DNA of 64,000 nt, taken from contig JAFMOC010000038.1 in NCBI GenBank assembly GCA_019802505.1, positions 2,971,001-3,035,000 on the forward strand. The letters run 5' to 3'. The notes beneath the pieces are model-generated. The model was not told where the DNA came from, did not search any database, and saw only the letters and a program-made list of their open reading frames with translations. This document shows positions 19,211 to 32,907 of this stretch, piece after piece. Source of the DNA: Corydoras sp. C115. Its lineage: Eukaryota > Chordata > Actinopteri > Siluriformes > Callichthyidae. The position numbers and the translations under genes are program-made. Positions within the stretch are counted from its first letter, which is position 1, and every line of letters starts with the position of its first letter.

Positions 19211-20611
19211 AGTACCATTCTCCACATGCTCCTCCTCTCCCACACTTCCCTCTGGTGTAGTTCTTTCATATCCATCTTCAGGAAGTGACAGAACACCAAT
19301 TTTACTGCTCTTACTGCTTGGTGTCTCCGATTCCTCCACCCCACTGTCATAGCAACCAGCATCTGTCGCCACCGAAAACGTCACCCTGCGTAACGGCTGC
19401 AAAAACACACAAAATGAGATTGAACAATTAACATGGTTACGCCGAATTAATTCCCTGTTACATTAGCAGAAGGGCTAACGGGTTCATATCGTGTTCATTT
19501 CTGTCAGGCTCAATGTGTGAGCTCTACCAGGATTCAACTTGTTAAAGATCTACCAGTGCAGAACAAATGAAACCCAGTTTTACTGTAAAATCTCAATACA
19601 AACTGTATAGTCAGAAAGTACAATCACAACTAGTTCCAATTTGATCATATTTAACATTGTATTCAAAAACTAAATCCATTGCTGATGCAGTAGTATCAAG
19701 ACCTTCCACATATTCTGACAAGGTCTAGTTTGCAATAGATTTTTCCCAAAAGGTGTCCAGTAAGGCTAAAGACAATCAAACCAAACGTTTAAAAAAAATC
19801 TACTTTTTAAAAATTAAAAAAAAGTTAAAGTTAAAGTTAACATTTTAAAAATAGCTAAAAAAAAAAACACATTTCGGGAAGATGACTAATGATATCTAAA
19901 ACCACTGTGACACACCTCTCACTGCAGGCAATTTAAAGCAGTCACTAAAAATACTTTCTATTTCAAAAAGCTGAAGCAAACCTGGGAATATTCCAAATTC
20001 TATAGAGACAGTCACTGGAGCTCAGGGGCACACCTGCTTTCCTTTCTACAGCCATGTGCAGTTCACTCAGGTGAATTTACTGAAATCCTAATTCAGTTTG
20101 CAAATGATACACAAGAGGTGAAGCGAGTTTCAAGAAAATGAGTTGCACTGAGTGGCAGCAAAATTGCACAATGGAAAAATGGGTATCCACGTCTATAAAT
20201 TAGACATTGTGAGGAAAGGCAAGAAATGTTCAGACACTGCAGAAAGGAAGACAGTACAGTGGGAGTTAATGAGCAATAGGGTGGTCCATAATGACTGGGA
20301 TAATTAACGGAGGGTCTCACCATCTGGCAGATGAATGAAATAGTACAAATAAAGCAGTCTCAGTTTGACAGCACAGAGAAACTAAAGAAGAATAAAGTAA
20401 TAACCAACTTTCTAAATATGGAGGGATAAACATAGTAGAGCTGTATCTCAAATCACATAATTAGAGCACAAGCTAGGAAGAACTGTGCTCACATGTAGTG
20501 TTCATTCTCATGCAGCTTTGCAATGACCTGAAATATGTTTCTACATCATTAAATTTTGCACTACTGAAAAATATCTCAGCTTGTGGCTGCTTGTAGCCAT
20601 CTCACCCACTC

Positions 20612-20662
<51 letters not shown>

Positions 20663-20782
20663 CTCTTGGCTTGTCTCTTGGCTTAAGGCCGCAGTAGCAG
20701 AGCTGATTGAATATTAATGAACTTTGACAGCAAACATAAAAAAATGTCCACTTTAATCCAAGACGAACCTGCAGAGGGCATC

Positions 20783-20868
<86 letters not shown>

Positions 20869-21041
20869 TATATACCTATATATATGTATGTATGTATATA
20901 CATATATGTATATATATATATATATATATATAGGTATATGTGCATGTGAGTGTGTGTATAAAATACATATATATACACACATATAAATACACACATTTAT
21001 ATATATATATATATAAAATACATATATATACACACATATGC

Positions 21042-21132
<91 letters not shown>

Positions 21133-21147
21133 ATAACAAATAAGTGC

Positions 21148-21210
<63 letters not shown>

Positions 21211-23282
21211 TTGAACTAATGAAAGGAAAACCATACAACCTGACAGTTCAAAGATAATTAATGAGACCTGATTCATTAGCTTTCCATTTCTGGGAAAAAA
21301 AAAAAAAAAAAAACTCTGCATATATAATGAATTATTTTTGAAGTCATCAGATGTGTGCGTACACGTACACACAAACACACACACACACCCACACAGATAC
21401 ACACACAAACACTTTTGCTCTGATGCATTCTGAGCCCGTTTCAAAGACTTGCATGCATTTTGTGAAGACTTATCCCAACCTTTATTCCGTACTAATCCTA
21501 AACTAAACTTAACATATTTTCATCTTGAACTTTGTGGGGACACATTTGTGGTACTAGCACTTGCAATGAAAACAATAAAAATAAAAATCTAGAAGCTGAT
21601 TTGGATACTGATCAAGTTTGATTATACTACAGTGCTAGTTTTTCCTTAACTACTGACTTGTGTTGTTTTCTCATTTGTAAGTCGCTTTGGATAAATGCAT
21701 CCGCTAAATGATAAAATGCAAATGAATATGTAAAGTAAATGTGGTAGCCATTGTGTTAGAATCATATAATGGTTGGTAGGTTCTCCAGGCCTAAAGTTAA
21801 CTGTGATCCAAAAGAGAGTGGAAACATGTTTGGTAATTAGACAAGTCCACGTTTCTGCTTGTTTTGGGGAAGGTTGGCAAGAAGGTTCTATGTGCCAAGA
21901 TAAAATATTAAACTTCAACTAACAAAAAGTTAGCATATTCGATGCAATGCTGGTGCTTCAGTGTTCATGGCATAGATTACTTGGAACTATGTAAAGATGC
22001 CGTTGATGGCTTATATTGGTATTTTGCAAAACCATATGCTGCAGATAAGATGTATTTTCCCAGGAACTTCATGTGTATTTCAAGAGGGCTCATTCTGCAC
22101 AAGTTACAACAGTGCAACTTCAAAGAGACAAAGTGTGTGTGCTTGAATGTCCTGACTGCAATACAGATCTGTCTCCTACTGAAAAAGTATAGTGCACAAT
22201 AAAGAGAAGATTTAGACAACTGCAACCACTAACTGTTGAGCATCTCACATATTGTATTCAGAAACATTTATTAGTACAGTCGATTTTAAAATCATTATAA
22301 TTGTAATCAAAATAAAAGTGACCCTGTGATGAACATGGGTCCAAGTTTGGGGATCCAAGGGATCCAAGTTTGTCTGTTTGCACTAAAGGGTGGCACAGAC
22401 ATGTTCGCCTCTCCAGGTTTGAATCTCAATCTGGGTGGAGTTTCTATGTTCTACGCGTGTCTGTGTGGGTTTCCTGCGGTTTCTTCCTGGTTTCCTCCCA
22501 CAGTCCAAAAACATGTACTTATGGATCAATTGCATGGATTGCCCCTATATAGTGTGTCTGTGTGTGTGCCCAGCAATGCACTGGTGCCCTGTCCTGGGTG
22601 TTTTTCTAAGCGTCCAAGCTTTTCTAAAAATATGGCACCTAAAAAAAACAGCATACGAGTTAAAGAACATTTTATAATAGTAGGCATTCATTCATTCAAG
22701 TAATTCCTTCTCATGATAAATTTAGCTTTAACATGTTTTAAAATGGCATCTTGAGCTTTAAGACAAATTTAGAGTTAATTCAGGATTAAATCTTAAATGA
22801 CCAAGGACCTGGCAAATGAGCAAGATCCGTCTCCAGACCTGTGACCCCCACTAACACTCAATCAGAGCAATTCAGCTTCATCCAAAACTTCATGAAGGAC
22901 ATGAACAGAAAGGTCACACTGGCTCTGTACGTGTCTGCTGCTGTGCCTGCACGGGCGTGTGCGAGTGTGTGTGTGCAGCAACACAAAGCAGTTAAGTACT
23001 TATCCTGCATCACTGCACCCTTACTGCAGTCTTTTAACACTCACATGAACATGCGCACACACACACACACACACACTCTCTCTCTCTCTCCCCCTCCCTC
23101 TTCTCAGGTGATGTAAAGGAGGATCAGCAGAATCTATCAGCACTGACACTGCACACCGAATAATAATCACTCTGCAGAGAGAGAGAGAGAGAGAGTGAGA
23201 GAGAGTGTTAGAGGAGAGACAAATTAAGTTGAGAAAGCAAGAGGGAGTGAGCAAGAGGAGAGACAGGGGAATGAGGGGAAAA

Positions 23283-23368
<86 letters not shown>

Positions 23369-26300
23369 TGAATGATGAGAAAGGAAGATGAATGAGTAAC
23401 ATGACGACCCAAGAGAAAAAGGGAAAGGAAAGGTGGAAGAGGATAAAGCAGCAGGCATGTGTGTTAAGAAAGATAGATGGACAGGCAGAACAAAAAAAAT
23501 TAAGACAGAGTGAAGGCAGGAGAGGTTGGCACTAAAGAAAGAAAAGTCATTGAGGTATTTAAAAGAAACGTCAGAGAATGCGAGAGAGAAAGAGAGACAG
23601 AAAGAAAGAGAGAGTGTAATTGACGAGCTTGGCCATAAATGACTGAGTTTGCGTTAGGCTGCAGGATGACGTCACACCGCCACCCTCTAGTGGAGACGTG
23701 GTGAACTGCTGATTTATCAAATTATAATAGGCCCATTGACAGAAAACCTTTAACAGTGATTCATAAAATAGTTTTATTTTAATGTCACATTAGCTCCTTA
23801 AAGTTTTAACAAAATGTATCATATCAGCACATTTTTATTTAATGTCCAGTACTTTGCAAAAGTATATAAATTGTTTCCATTTACTCTGAGCTTAAAGTAT
23901 TCATCATTAAAGTTTAATCACATTTCCAGATTTCCAGTTTCGGTTTTAATTCATAATGCATGTGTGATGACAAATTTTTTCATAGGAAAATTTAATACAA
24001 AATTTGAAAAAAAAGCTTAATGTGAAAGAAATGTAAATTCATCCATCCATCCATTGTCTTCCGCTTTGTCCTCTACTAGGGTCGGGGGGGGGGGGGGGGG
24101 TTCCCCATGCCCATCCAGGGGAGAATGTTTCGGGCACTGGGCAGATACACCTAGGACAGGATGCCAATCTATCGCTGGGAACACACTCACTCACAAACAC
24201 ACTCTATATGGGGTAATTTTGGAGAATTCAATTGACCTTGACTGTGGGAGGAAACCGGAGAACCTGGAGGAAACCCACGCGGACACGGGGAGAACATGGA
24301 AAGTCCACCCAGATTGGGATTCGAACCGGGAATCCCTAGCGCTGAGAGGTGAACCAGAAATGTAAATTGTCTATGTAATTATTTTTATTTTTAATAAATA
24401 TGTATTATTATTGTTACACTGTCCTTATAAAGGGACTGTATGACAGTATCAGTTTTATTTGAGAGAGTTTCACTGTGATAAATTTATTTTTACCCACTAT
24501 CACTATTTAATGCCTTAAAAACAACATCTACAATTGACATCTTTTCTACAATCATTTTCTGTTTCATTGTATGCATCATTTGCTAAGCAAACTTCTGGTA
24601 AAGCTGAGGTAATATAAAATTAAATACTTAATGAAGCCCAGAAACATGTTTTGACTGTTCTTTATTGATCCTTATGAAAGTTTCTATGCAGTATGTTTTG
24701 GTGTAACAGGTATTTTGGCTCAAGGCAGGAGAATTAATCCAAAATGTAAAGTGTAAATAATTTAATTTATGTTTTTACATTGACTATTAATATACTTTAG
24801 TAAATCTCTTTCACTGACCACAACTCCATACTTCTATTAAAAAAAAAATCGTGATTAATGGTTGTTTTTTTTCTATTTTCTATGTTGGCAATTTGACCCA
24901 CATTCTGATGTTTATGCCTCAGGAACTACAGATATTAACACAATTTTTAGGGATTTCTGCTCCTGCTTCAGGGTGGGTGCATTCTCTGCACATTTAGGAA
25001 CCACGAGTGACGTAAGTGTACAGTAATATAACTCGATTTTTACACATCTAAGGGAAATATTCAAATCTTTGAATTGCAACATCAAGCATCCATCACACAG
25101 CAGAGCAATACAGCAACCAAGAGAATTAAAGAGCATAACAATCAAAGTGCATCTAATGTGTCAACGGACTTACATCATTTCAGAATTCCGAAGAGAAAAA
25201 AGCTTTTTAAAGTGTGTATTTTCCGTTGAACCTCCCAAGTGGATAGTTTCTTTCAAATAAGTTCTTGGAACTGTTTGATCTAAAGTACTCTTTTAGTCTT
25301 TATCTGTATTACTCTTTGTTTTACGAAGAACCATCAGTCTATCCAGCAAACTGAGTCACATGACATTTCCAACTCACACAACTATCATCAGCATGTGTTC
25401 ATATGCCATCAAAGGATTTTGGCTTCAACCAAACCAAGAAAGTGTCTTATTGTACAATGCGTGCATTATTTAGTCCTATGGAACTAGTATGGCTGAGATG
25501 AGCTGTGCAAGTGTGTGTGTGTGTGTGTGCACACTCAGGTGATAAATGGCCAAATTCAGCTATGTTGTGTGTGTGTGTGTGTGTGAGCATTATTTATGAC
25601 CTCATCTCTGTCTCTTTATTTCCATATATCTGTCAAACCTACAACTGTTGCTATTGTGATAAATGCAGTAAACAGGATACACAGTCACAAAGGACACACT
25701 GTAATAGATATTAAAGGGCGAACAAGGAGCTGAATCATCCTAGTCTGGATTTGCGTGCGTGTCCGTAATAAGCTGTATAATTAATGTCACTCTCTCCCCC
25801 TTTCTTCTGTGCGCACACACACACACACACACAATATGTGCAAGAAGGTCATACGAACTCGATAGTAAATAATAAAAAGACAATGTCTTCATTCAAAGCA
25901 TGCTGAGACAAAGACACAGGAGATATCTCTTTCCCCCTCGCTTTTACTCCCTCCACACACAGACACACTCACACAAACACACACACACACCTTCACTTGA
26001 CCATGACCTCCACGACTGCTTCCCATCGGAAACTTGTCACCACCGCGGTGACACACGCTGACAGGAGGAACGTCATGCCGCGACTCACACACACATATGC
26101 AAATGCAAGCACAAGTTAAATCTTTCCAAACACACACACACACTACACACACACAGACATAGTGGGAACACACCGCTGCGTAACACACACGCACACAGAA
26201 TGTCTCACTGCAGGCTGTCCATTCTGTGACAATGGCTTCAGTGTGTGTGTGATTGCTCTGGTCAGACAGAGGCTTGTTATAAACCAGGACACACTACATT

Positions 26301-27392
26301 GATTCACCATCACTTGACTACATTAAACTTTTAAAAACCTCTAGCTCCAGTGCAAAAAATGTAAATAACCTATTTTTACATTAATTTATTCTACATTTTC
26401 TCTCAATATGTATACCTAATTCTAGAAACATCATACAATTAAACGCAGTGTGGTTTATTGTGGAACAGTTATACTGTATGAAAACCATAGTATATAGTAC
26501 ATTACAGTGCAGCATAACATATTTTGAATGCATTTATACTACTGAGATTCACTAAGCAGGAATTTCTGCAAGGCAGGAATTGGGACCCATTTTGCTGCTT
26601 AAAATCACAACCTGAGGTCTTTTTTAGCTTCCACTGCTATTAAGGTACCCTATCTATACTTAGGAGTTAGAACAATAAGTACTGTAAGTGTTTGCTGATT
26701 GGTCCAGATGAAAAGATAGAGTGCTCTGGTAACAATTGTTATATATCTATTTAAAGATTTCACAGTATAAAGGATTTTGTGTTGTGAATGTGCTACCTAC
26801 TGAGACACGATGCACAAAAAGCTCTTTTAATGAAGCATTACCTTGTATGACTGCACATCATGTTAGTTAATTAGTTCGTTATTAGTGTTTCCGTTAAAAG
26901 TTTTTATGTCAAGGTCCTAGGGAAGGCTACTTATTCTCTGTGTTGTGGACACGACACATAATGAGAGATGGTAATAAACTCCAACAAGTTACAAGACAGA
27001 AAGATGGACACACACACACACACACAAACACACTTAAAACCCCACTTCACATACACAGACCCAAATATCACTCACTCACATATACTTCTCCCACTTTTAG
27101 ATCGGCCCTTTCATCTGACCAATTATACCTCAGCATTTGGTCTCCAAGGAAGTTTGCATCTGATCCTAATTGGCTGTTTGATTTGCATCACTTTGATTTA
27201 ATTCTGCCTGAGTGAGGAGGTTATTCTTGATGATTTTTGCCTTAAGCTCAGTGTGTTTGTATGTGTGTGTGCATGTGTGTGCGTATGTGTGTGTTGACCT
27301 CAATGGTTTGTGTGCACACAAGTGTAAAAAGAAAGGCCATGTTTAAGATTGTAAAGTGTTTGCAGCAGACAGCAGATTTAGGCCGGAGGGTA

Positions 27393-27435
<43 letters not shown>

Positions 27436-28096
27436 CAGCATCAGTCGCTTAAAGCATGTACATTTTTAGGATTGGTGAGATCGGAGCAGTTCAGTGTGGT
27501 GGGTGAACAGCTATTTATAAATGTGTGTATGTATTTGTGCACCCCTGAGGCTACATGTTCTACCTATCGATGAATGTAGGAAAAGACAGAGGTCTCTCTC
27601 TCTTACACACACTCACTCACACACACACACACACACACACAGGTCTTGGCTTGCCCACACAGTAATATTCCTGCAGTGGAATGAGCACAAAGATCAGACA
27701 TTGAAGAAGAAGAAGAACAAACTCATCCTTCCTCTATATCCAAAAGTAGTCAGCAAAGATGCAAAGCACCACCAAAAATTACCCAGCCAAAAATGAATAA
27801 GGCTAAAGTGAGTTTCCTTAAGTACTGTTACCTGAATCCTACATTGTATCCAAACATTTGTGTTCTTAGTGTACATATATACACTGCTATCCTGCCCATA
27901 CTCATGTCTCCAAAGATATATGTGTAAGTCAACCTTTATGCATCTGTAGCCCTATCTGTAGTCCATGAGTTTTCTTCTCCTTAGAACGGAAATGGAATGA
28001 AAATATATCAATGATGTAGTTCATGGGAATTTCAAAATATTTGCATCTGTGTGTGTGTGTGTATTTCTTCCAGGAGTTGTTGCTGCTTGCAGGTGT

Positions 28097-28135
<39 letters not shown>

Positions 28136-31100
28136 CCCTAAATTCCTGACGTGTTGAGCTTCGCCTGTTTTCACTTGCTCACTGATGTTCACACTGATGC
28201 ACTAGATATATTTAAGAGAAGAAGAAAACACACTCGACATAGTGCCAACAAATATGGACCAAATTCTGCTGAATTATTAAATATTAATATTTAAATAGAA
28301 AAGCAAAACAGTTTCTCACTGCACAACTTTTGTCCTTCATACTCCAAATTATAAATGGTCTAATTTGTAAGCACAAATGTTTGGAACCACTTTCAAAATG
28401 TAGTAAAATGAGGGGCTATGGGTGGCATAACACAAAAGCTTTTGCCCTGACATCTGGAGATTGCTGGTTCGTGGCCGGAACCCAAAGAGAACAAATTGGC
28501 AGGGTTTTCGGAGAGGGAGGGATGGCATACGCTCTGTCAATCAAAGAGGCGCCTGCCAGTATGGGTGTCTGTGAATCATGAATACATAAATAGATGGGAT
28601 CGTTGAAGTGGTAGGAGCATTTCCAATGAGGAAGTTGCATGAGCAGCAGTTCATATAAGATGCAGTCAGGCAAGCCCATTACATTACATTTGGTCATTTA
28701 GTAGACGCTTTTATCCAAAGCGACTTACAAGGTGAGCACAGGGTTAATCACAACATCCCTGGAGCAATGAGGGTTAAGGATCTTGCTCAAGGACCCACAT
28801 TGGTAATTTCAGTGGATCTGGGATTTGAACGGCCAACCTTCAGATTGATAGTCAAACACCCTAACCACTGAGCTAGGTTTATTTAAATAATACATATTTT
28901 TGAGAACTTCTTTACAATTGCAACAAACTACCACTATCACAGAATAACAATAATATATATAAAAATTATAAAAAGCATAAATTGTTGTTGAATTGTTGTA
29001 TATTTATGCATGTGACAAATAAACTTTTATTTGATTGATTTGGAATTATCTGTCCACATATAATTGTTGCATTGGACTATCTAAAACATGGTCGTCTTAA
29101 GTTCGGAAGTCTTCTTAAAATATGATGCCCTGGTAAACCCCTGATGAAACCTCATTGTGCTCATGTCAGGAAATTAGAATTGTTGTTTTTTCTTATAAAG
29201 ATGCCATGCTGAAAATGACTGGAACCCCAAGTATGTCCTGTCCCAGGTAATAATTCATATACTGCATTTTAAACAGACTTTTGTAACTTAATATTTTATA
29301 CTTCTTGTATTACTGAATATTTAATATAGCTGCATACTGCACACCATGCATTTTAACATGTAATATCAATAAATAAATCCAATTTGAACAAATACTGCCT
29401 TTAATTTCATTTTTATACATTTAAACCTAAACAAAATATTCCACAGATAGGAACTATAAGATCTCGTCTTGAGAGCTTATGATATAAAGAAACAGCATCG
29501 AAAACAGTTTAATACTAGATGAAAATCAGATTATCTACCCGTCCCGTTTCACACTAAGTGCAAGAGCCCGCAATACAACACCATGAACAGCCACAAACAC
29601 GAGCCGGAATGGCAAGATTGCATCACTTTTGGTGCATACACTCTTATGCTCTGACAGTGTGTCAGGTAATATACTTCCTACCTTCCTACATCATTGCTGT
29701 ACGCTGTGGAAAAGAGTTCCATGTATATGAGAAATGAGAATGTATATGGAAGAGAATATGTATGGCATCTTTGAAAGGTTCTTAATTCAAATGAAAGATA
29801 ATATTAAAAAAAATAAAAAATAAAAAAAATTAAATAAATAAGTAAGTAAATATATGCTTCCCAAATTGTGAAAATAGTTATTTTAAACACATATTACACA
29901 GGAATTTTGATTATGGAGAGAAATTGTATAAAAATATATTTGACAATATGATGTCGCATAGTGCTAATTTACAAATTCTTAATCTTAATTACCTAAAACA
30001 TGTTTTAGATATCAACTGCCCATTTGAAAATTATGTGAGAAACATTCTCAGAAGTGTGGAGGCTGTTACAGATGTATAATAGACAAAAAATGTTGGGGGT
30101 TAGGACAATGATATTAATATTCATGGTTATGGAATTGTAGGCTGAACCATAGCTCATGTAGGCGTTATAGGCATCCAGATACTTTATGCCAAGTTGTAAA
30201 TCAAAATAATGAAGACAAAGTAGTGAGTATTTATTGAGGAAACACTGCTTTAAAAGACATAAACAAGATATGTAATTAAAATACTTGCAAAGTTCTCCTA
30301 AAGATAAACTTATTACAAAAGCAGCATCTGTTTTTGCTTCAGGAACTTCTGGACTACATTATTTACCATTCTCGTCTACAAGCTTGAATTGCATTCTGGA
30401 TGAAAAATCTTAAAATGTACTAAACTTATTAAATATACCAATCCTATAGTCTCAGTAATATTTTAAAATGAACATATTACATGTTAAATGAAATGAAGTG
30501 GGTGACATCATGTCATATTTGGCATTACAGCATGTACAGGATATTATATCTTTGGAAGCCTGCTCTCTGAATGTGTGGCAGAAGCCATATTTTATGGCGG
30601 TTAATGCAAATCAATTAGCCTGATGAAGTGTGTGTGGGTGTGTGTGGGTGTGTGTTACTTATACATGCAGTCCGCCTAATCACCTGTAATTTATTCTGCA
30701 ATAAATTACAAGCACATTTCTCACATCTTGTAATACATCCTTGTCATTTTTATGATCCGGTGATGTCCATTTAAAGCACCATCATGCTGATGGTCCACAC
30801 AAACACACACATCTGGAGAACTTAACTGTGTATAAAATATTTAAAAGCAGTAGAACAGAGTAGTGGAGAGGGGAACTGAACTGCTGATGGTCTAGGGAGC
30901 CCTCTTAACTGTGTATAATACAGTTTCTGCTCATTTAAGTTACAATTATCTTGTCAGTGGAGCTGAAGTCTTATGTTGCACTGTAGAAATTATGGCCGCC
31001 ACTTTATTTCATTTCATATTTTATGCTTTTAACAACTTATTTGGAATATGCTGTATTTGTATTACACTGTTTATTAAGATTCTGATGTTTTCACAGTATA

Positions 31101-31379
31101 TGTGAGTAACAAATTGACACAGATCCCAGAGATGCCTTTTAATAGTTTTTGCTAATTTTCTGAACAATTATTTGATGATTTACTATTGTCATTTCGCTGT
31201 CATTTTGGAATGTGTGTGTGCACGTGAACATGTGGGTGTGCAGCTAACCACTAGATCATGTGTCTATTCTTATCTGACTTGTTGTCTGATCCCTTGTTTT
31301 ATGTTACAGCTATAAGACAACTGTCCCACAGGTAACCCCATATACACAGCCACATAGCCACATGTACACCTGTCTGTGT

Positions 31380-31417
<38 letters not shown>

Positions 31418-31515
31418 CTGTATGTGTGCTGTATTGATTGCTGAGGTCTGCTTAAGTGATTAGAAGATGAGAGCTGTGGCGACAGGATGCTGGCAAGACA
31501 GACACACGAGATTGT

Positions 31516-31546
<31 letters not shown>

Positions 31547-32579
31547 GCTGGTACATAGCAGCAGAAGGTGGGTGTGTGGTCTGATCTCCTCCGTCTGTAC
31601 AGATGAAGTGCCGTTTTGGATGACGGCTACACCTCACCCTGAGCGCCAAAGCTTTACCATCCAACCTCGCATTATTCCAACTGGATGCCGTTCTGAACAC
31701 CTGCTACCATTCCTCCACCGAATTTCCCTTCACCCATAAATGAAATGCTCAATCGGTATGCAGACAGTGATATATTTGCTGCACTTGGTTTTTCTTTCTT
31801 ACTTTTTGTTCACACTGCAGAATTAAACTAAGAGGAACCAATATATGATAAACAGATTATCCTTAATATGCAGTAGCTTTGTAAAATCTGGCTGGTACCC
31901 AGATGCAGTTATTCACACATAGCCGCAAAATAATATCTAAAAAAAAAAGAAGTAAAGCTCAAATGAAGAACCGCACAGAATAATGCTGTTCTGCTATAAT
32001 TGATGAGGAATTTTATAGTTAACTATTGTAGTCATGAATAGTTAAATAGTTAGCAAGTTAGCAAGCTTGCTAGCCTGCATTAGAAGGGCTAAAATTAAGC
32101 AAACATATTAAGCAACGTAAGCAGCAGTCAGCTGCACATAACTTTTCACTACCTAGGGACTCTGAAGTTTGCTGACTTCACTGGAAAATTCAAAAGTTTA
32201 GCTAAAGTTGCTTGTGTTAGTACAATGTTAATAGCGCTAATTCCCCTGGGCACCATCTGCACCAAGAGATTTGCATATGCTAATTAGCTTTCAGCAAGGT
32301 TGCATTCCTAAGTCCAAACACACACACACACACACACATACACACACCGTTGACCCCAAGTCAAGAAGCAAAGTTGTGGAGGAGTTAATTACAGTGTGAT
32401 CAATAATTCAATATGCTGTCAGTGAAGACCATACATGCACCCACCCACTCACACAGACAAACACACACATACACACACAGCCAAACAAGTTCCAAGTAAG
32501 CATTTTCCCTTGATGTAAACAGATTCCCCCCTGTGGCCTGTGTGTGTGTGTTTGTCTGTGTAAGTGAGAGAGATAGAAC

Positions 32580-32628
<49 letters not shown>

Positions 32629-32841
32629 CGAGAAAGAGATGAATGAACATCAAGATGACAGGGTGAACGAGGTGATGGCTCACCGTCATCTCGATAATGA
32701 TAGCATCAGCACTTTTTGAGGATGGGTAACCACGGCGACAGCACTTAAAACATTAAAGTGCGGCACACACCTTTCTACCTCTCCCTCGTTTTCTCTTGCA
32801 CACACACACACACACACTATGTGTATTATAATATGCTGATG

Positions 32842-32907
<66 letters not shown>

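Larger units (their letters stand above)
18426..19215 (-). other. pcdh7: pcdh7 intron 3 (790 bp)
   Basis: Begins with the donor GTACTTAT followed by (AC)n and ends with a pyrimidine-rich acceptor. It contains a full V-SINE-like element at 18563-18898. Confidence 0.85.

Noticed and set aside
20610..21444. Long open frames over the microsatellite block
   Set aside because: They translate CA, TA and GA repeats (HTHT, IYIY, SLSL) and have no other content.
23021..23458. 145-codon minus-strand frame
   Set aside because: It is a translation of GA/CA simple repeats.
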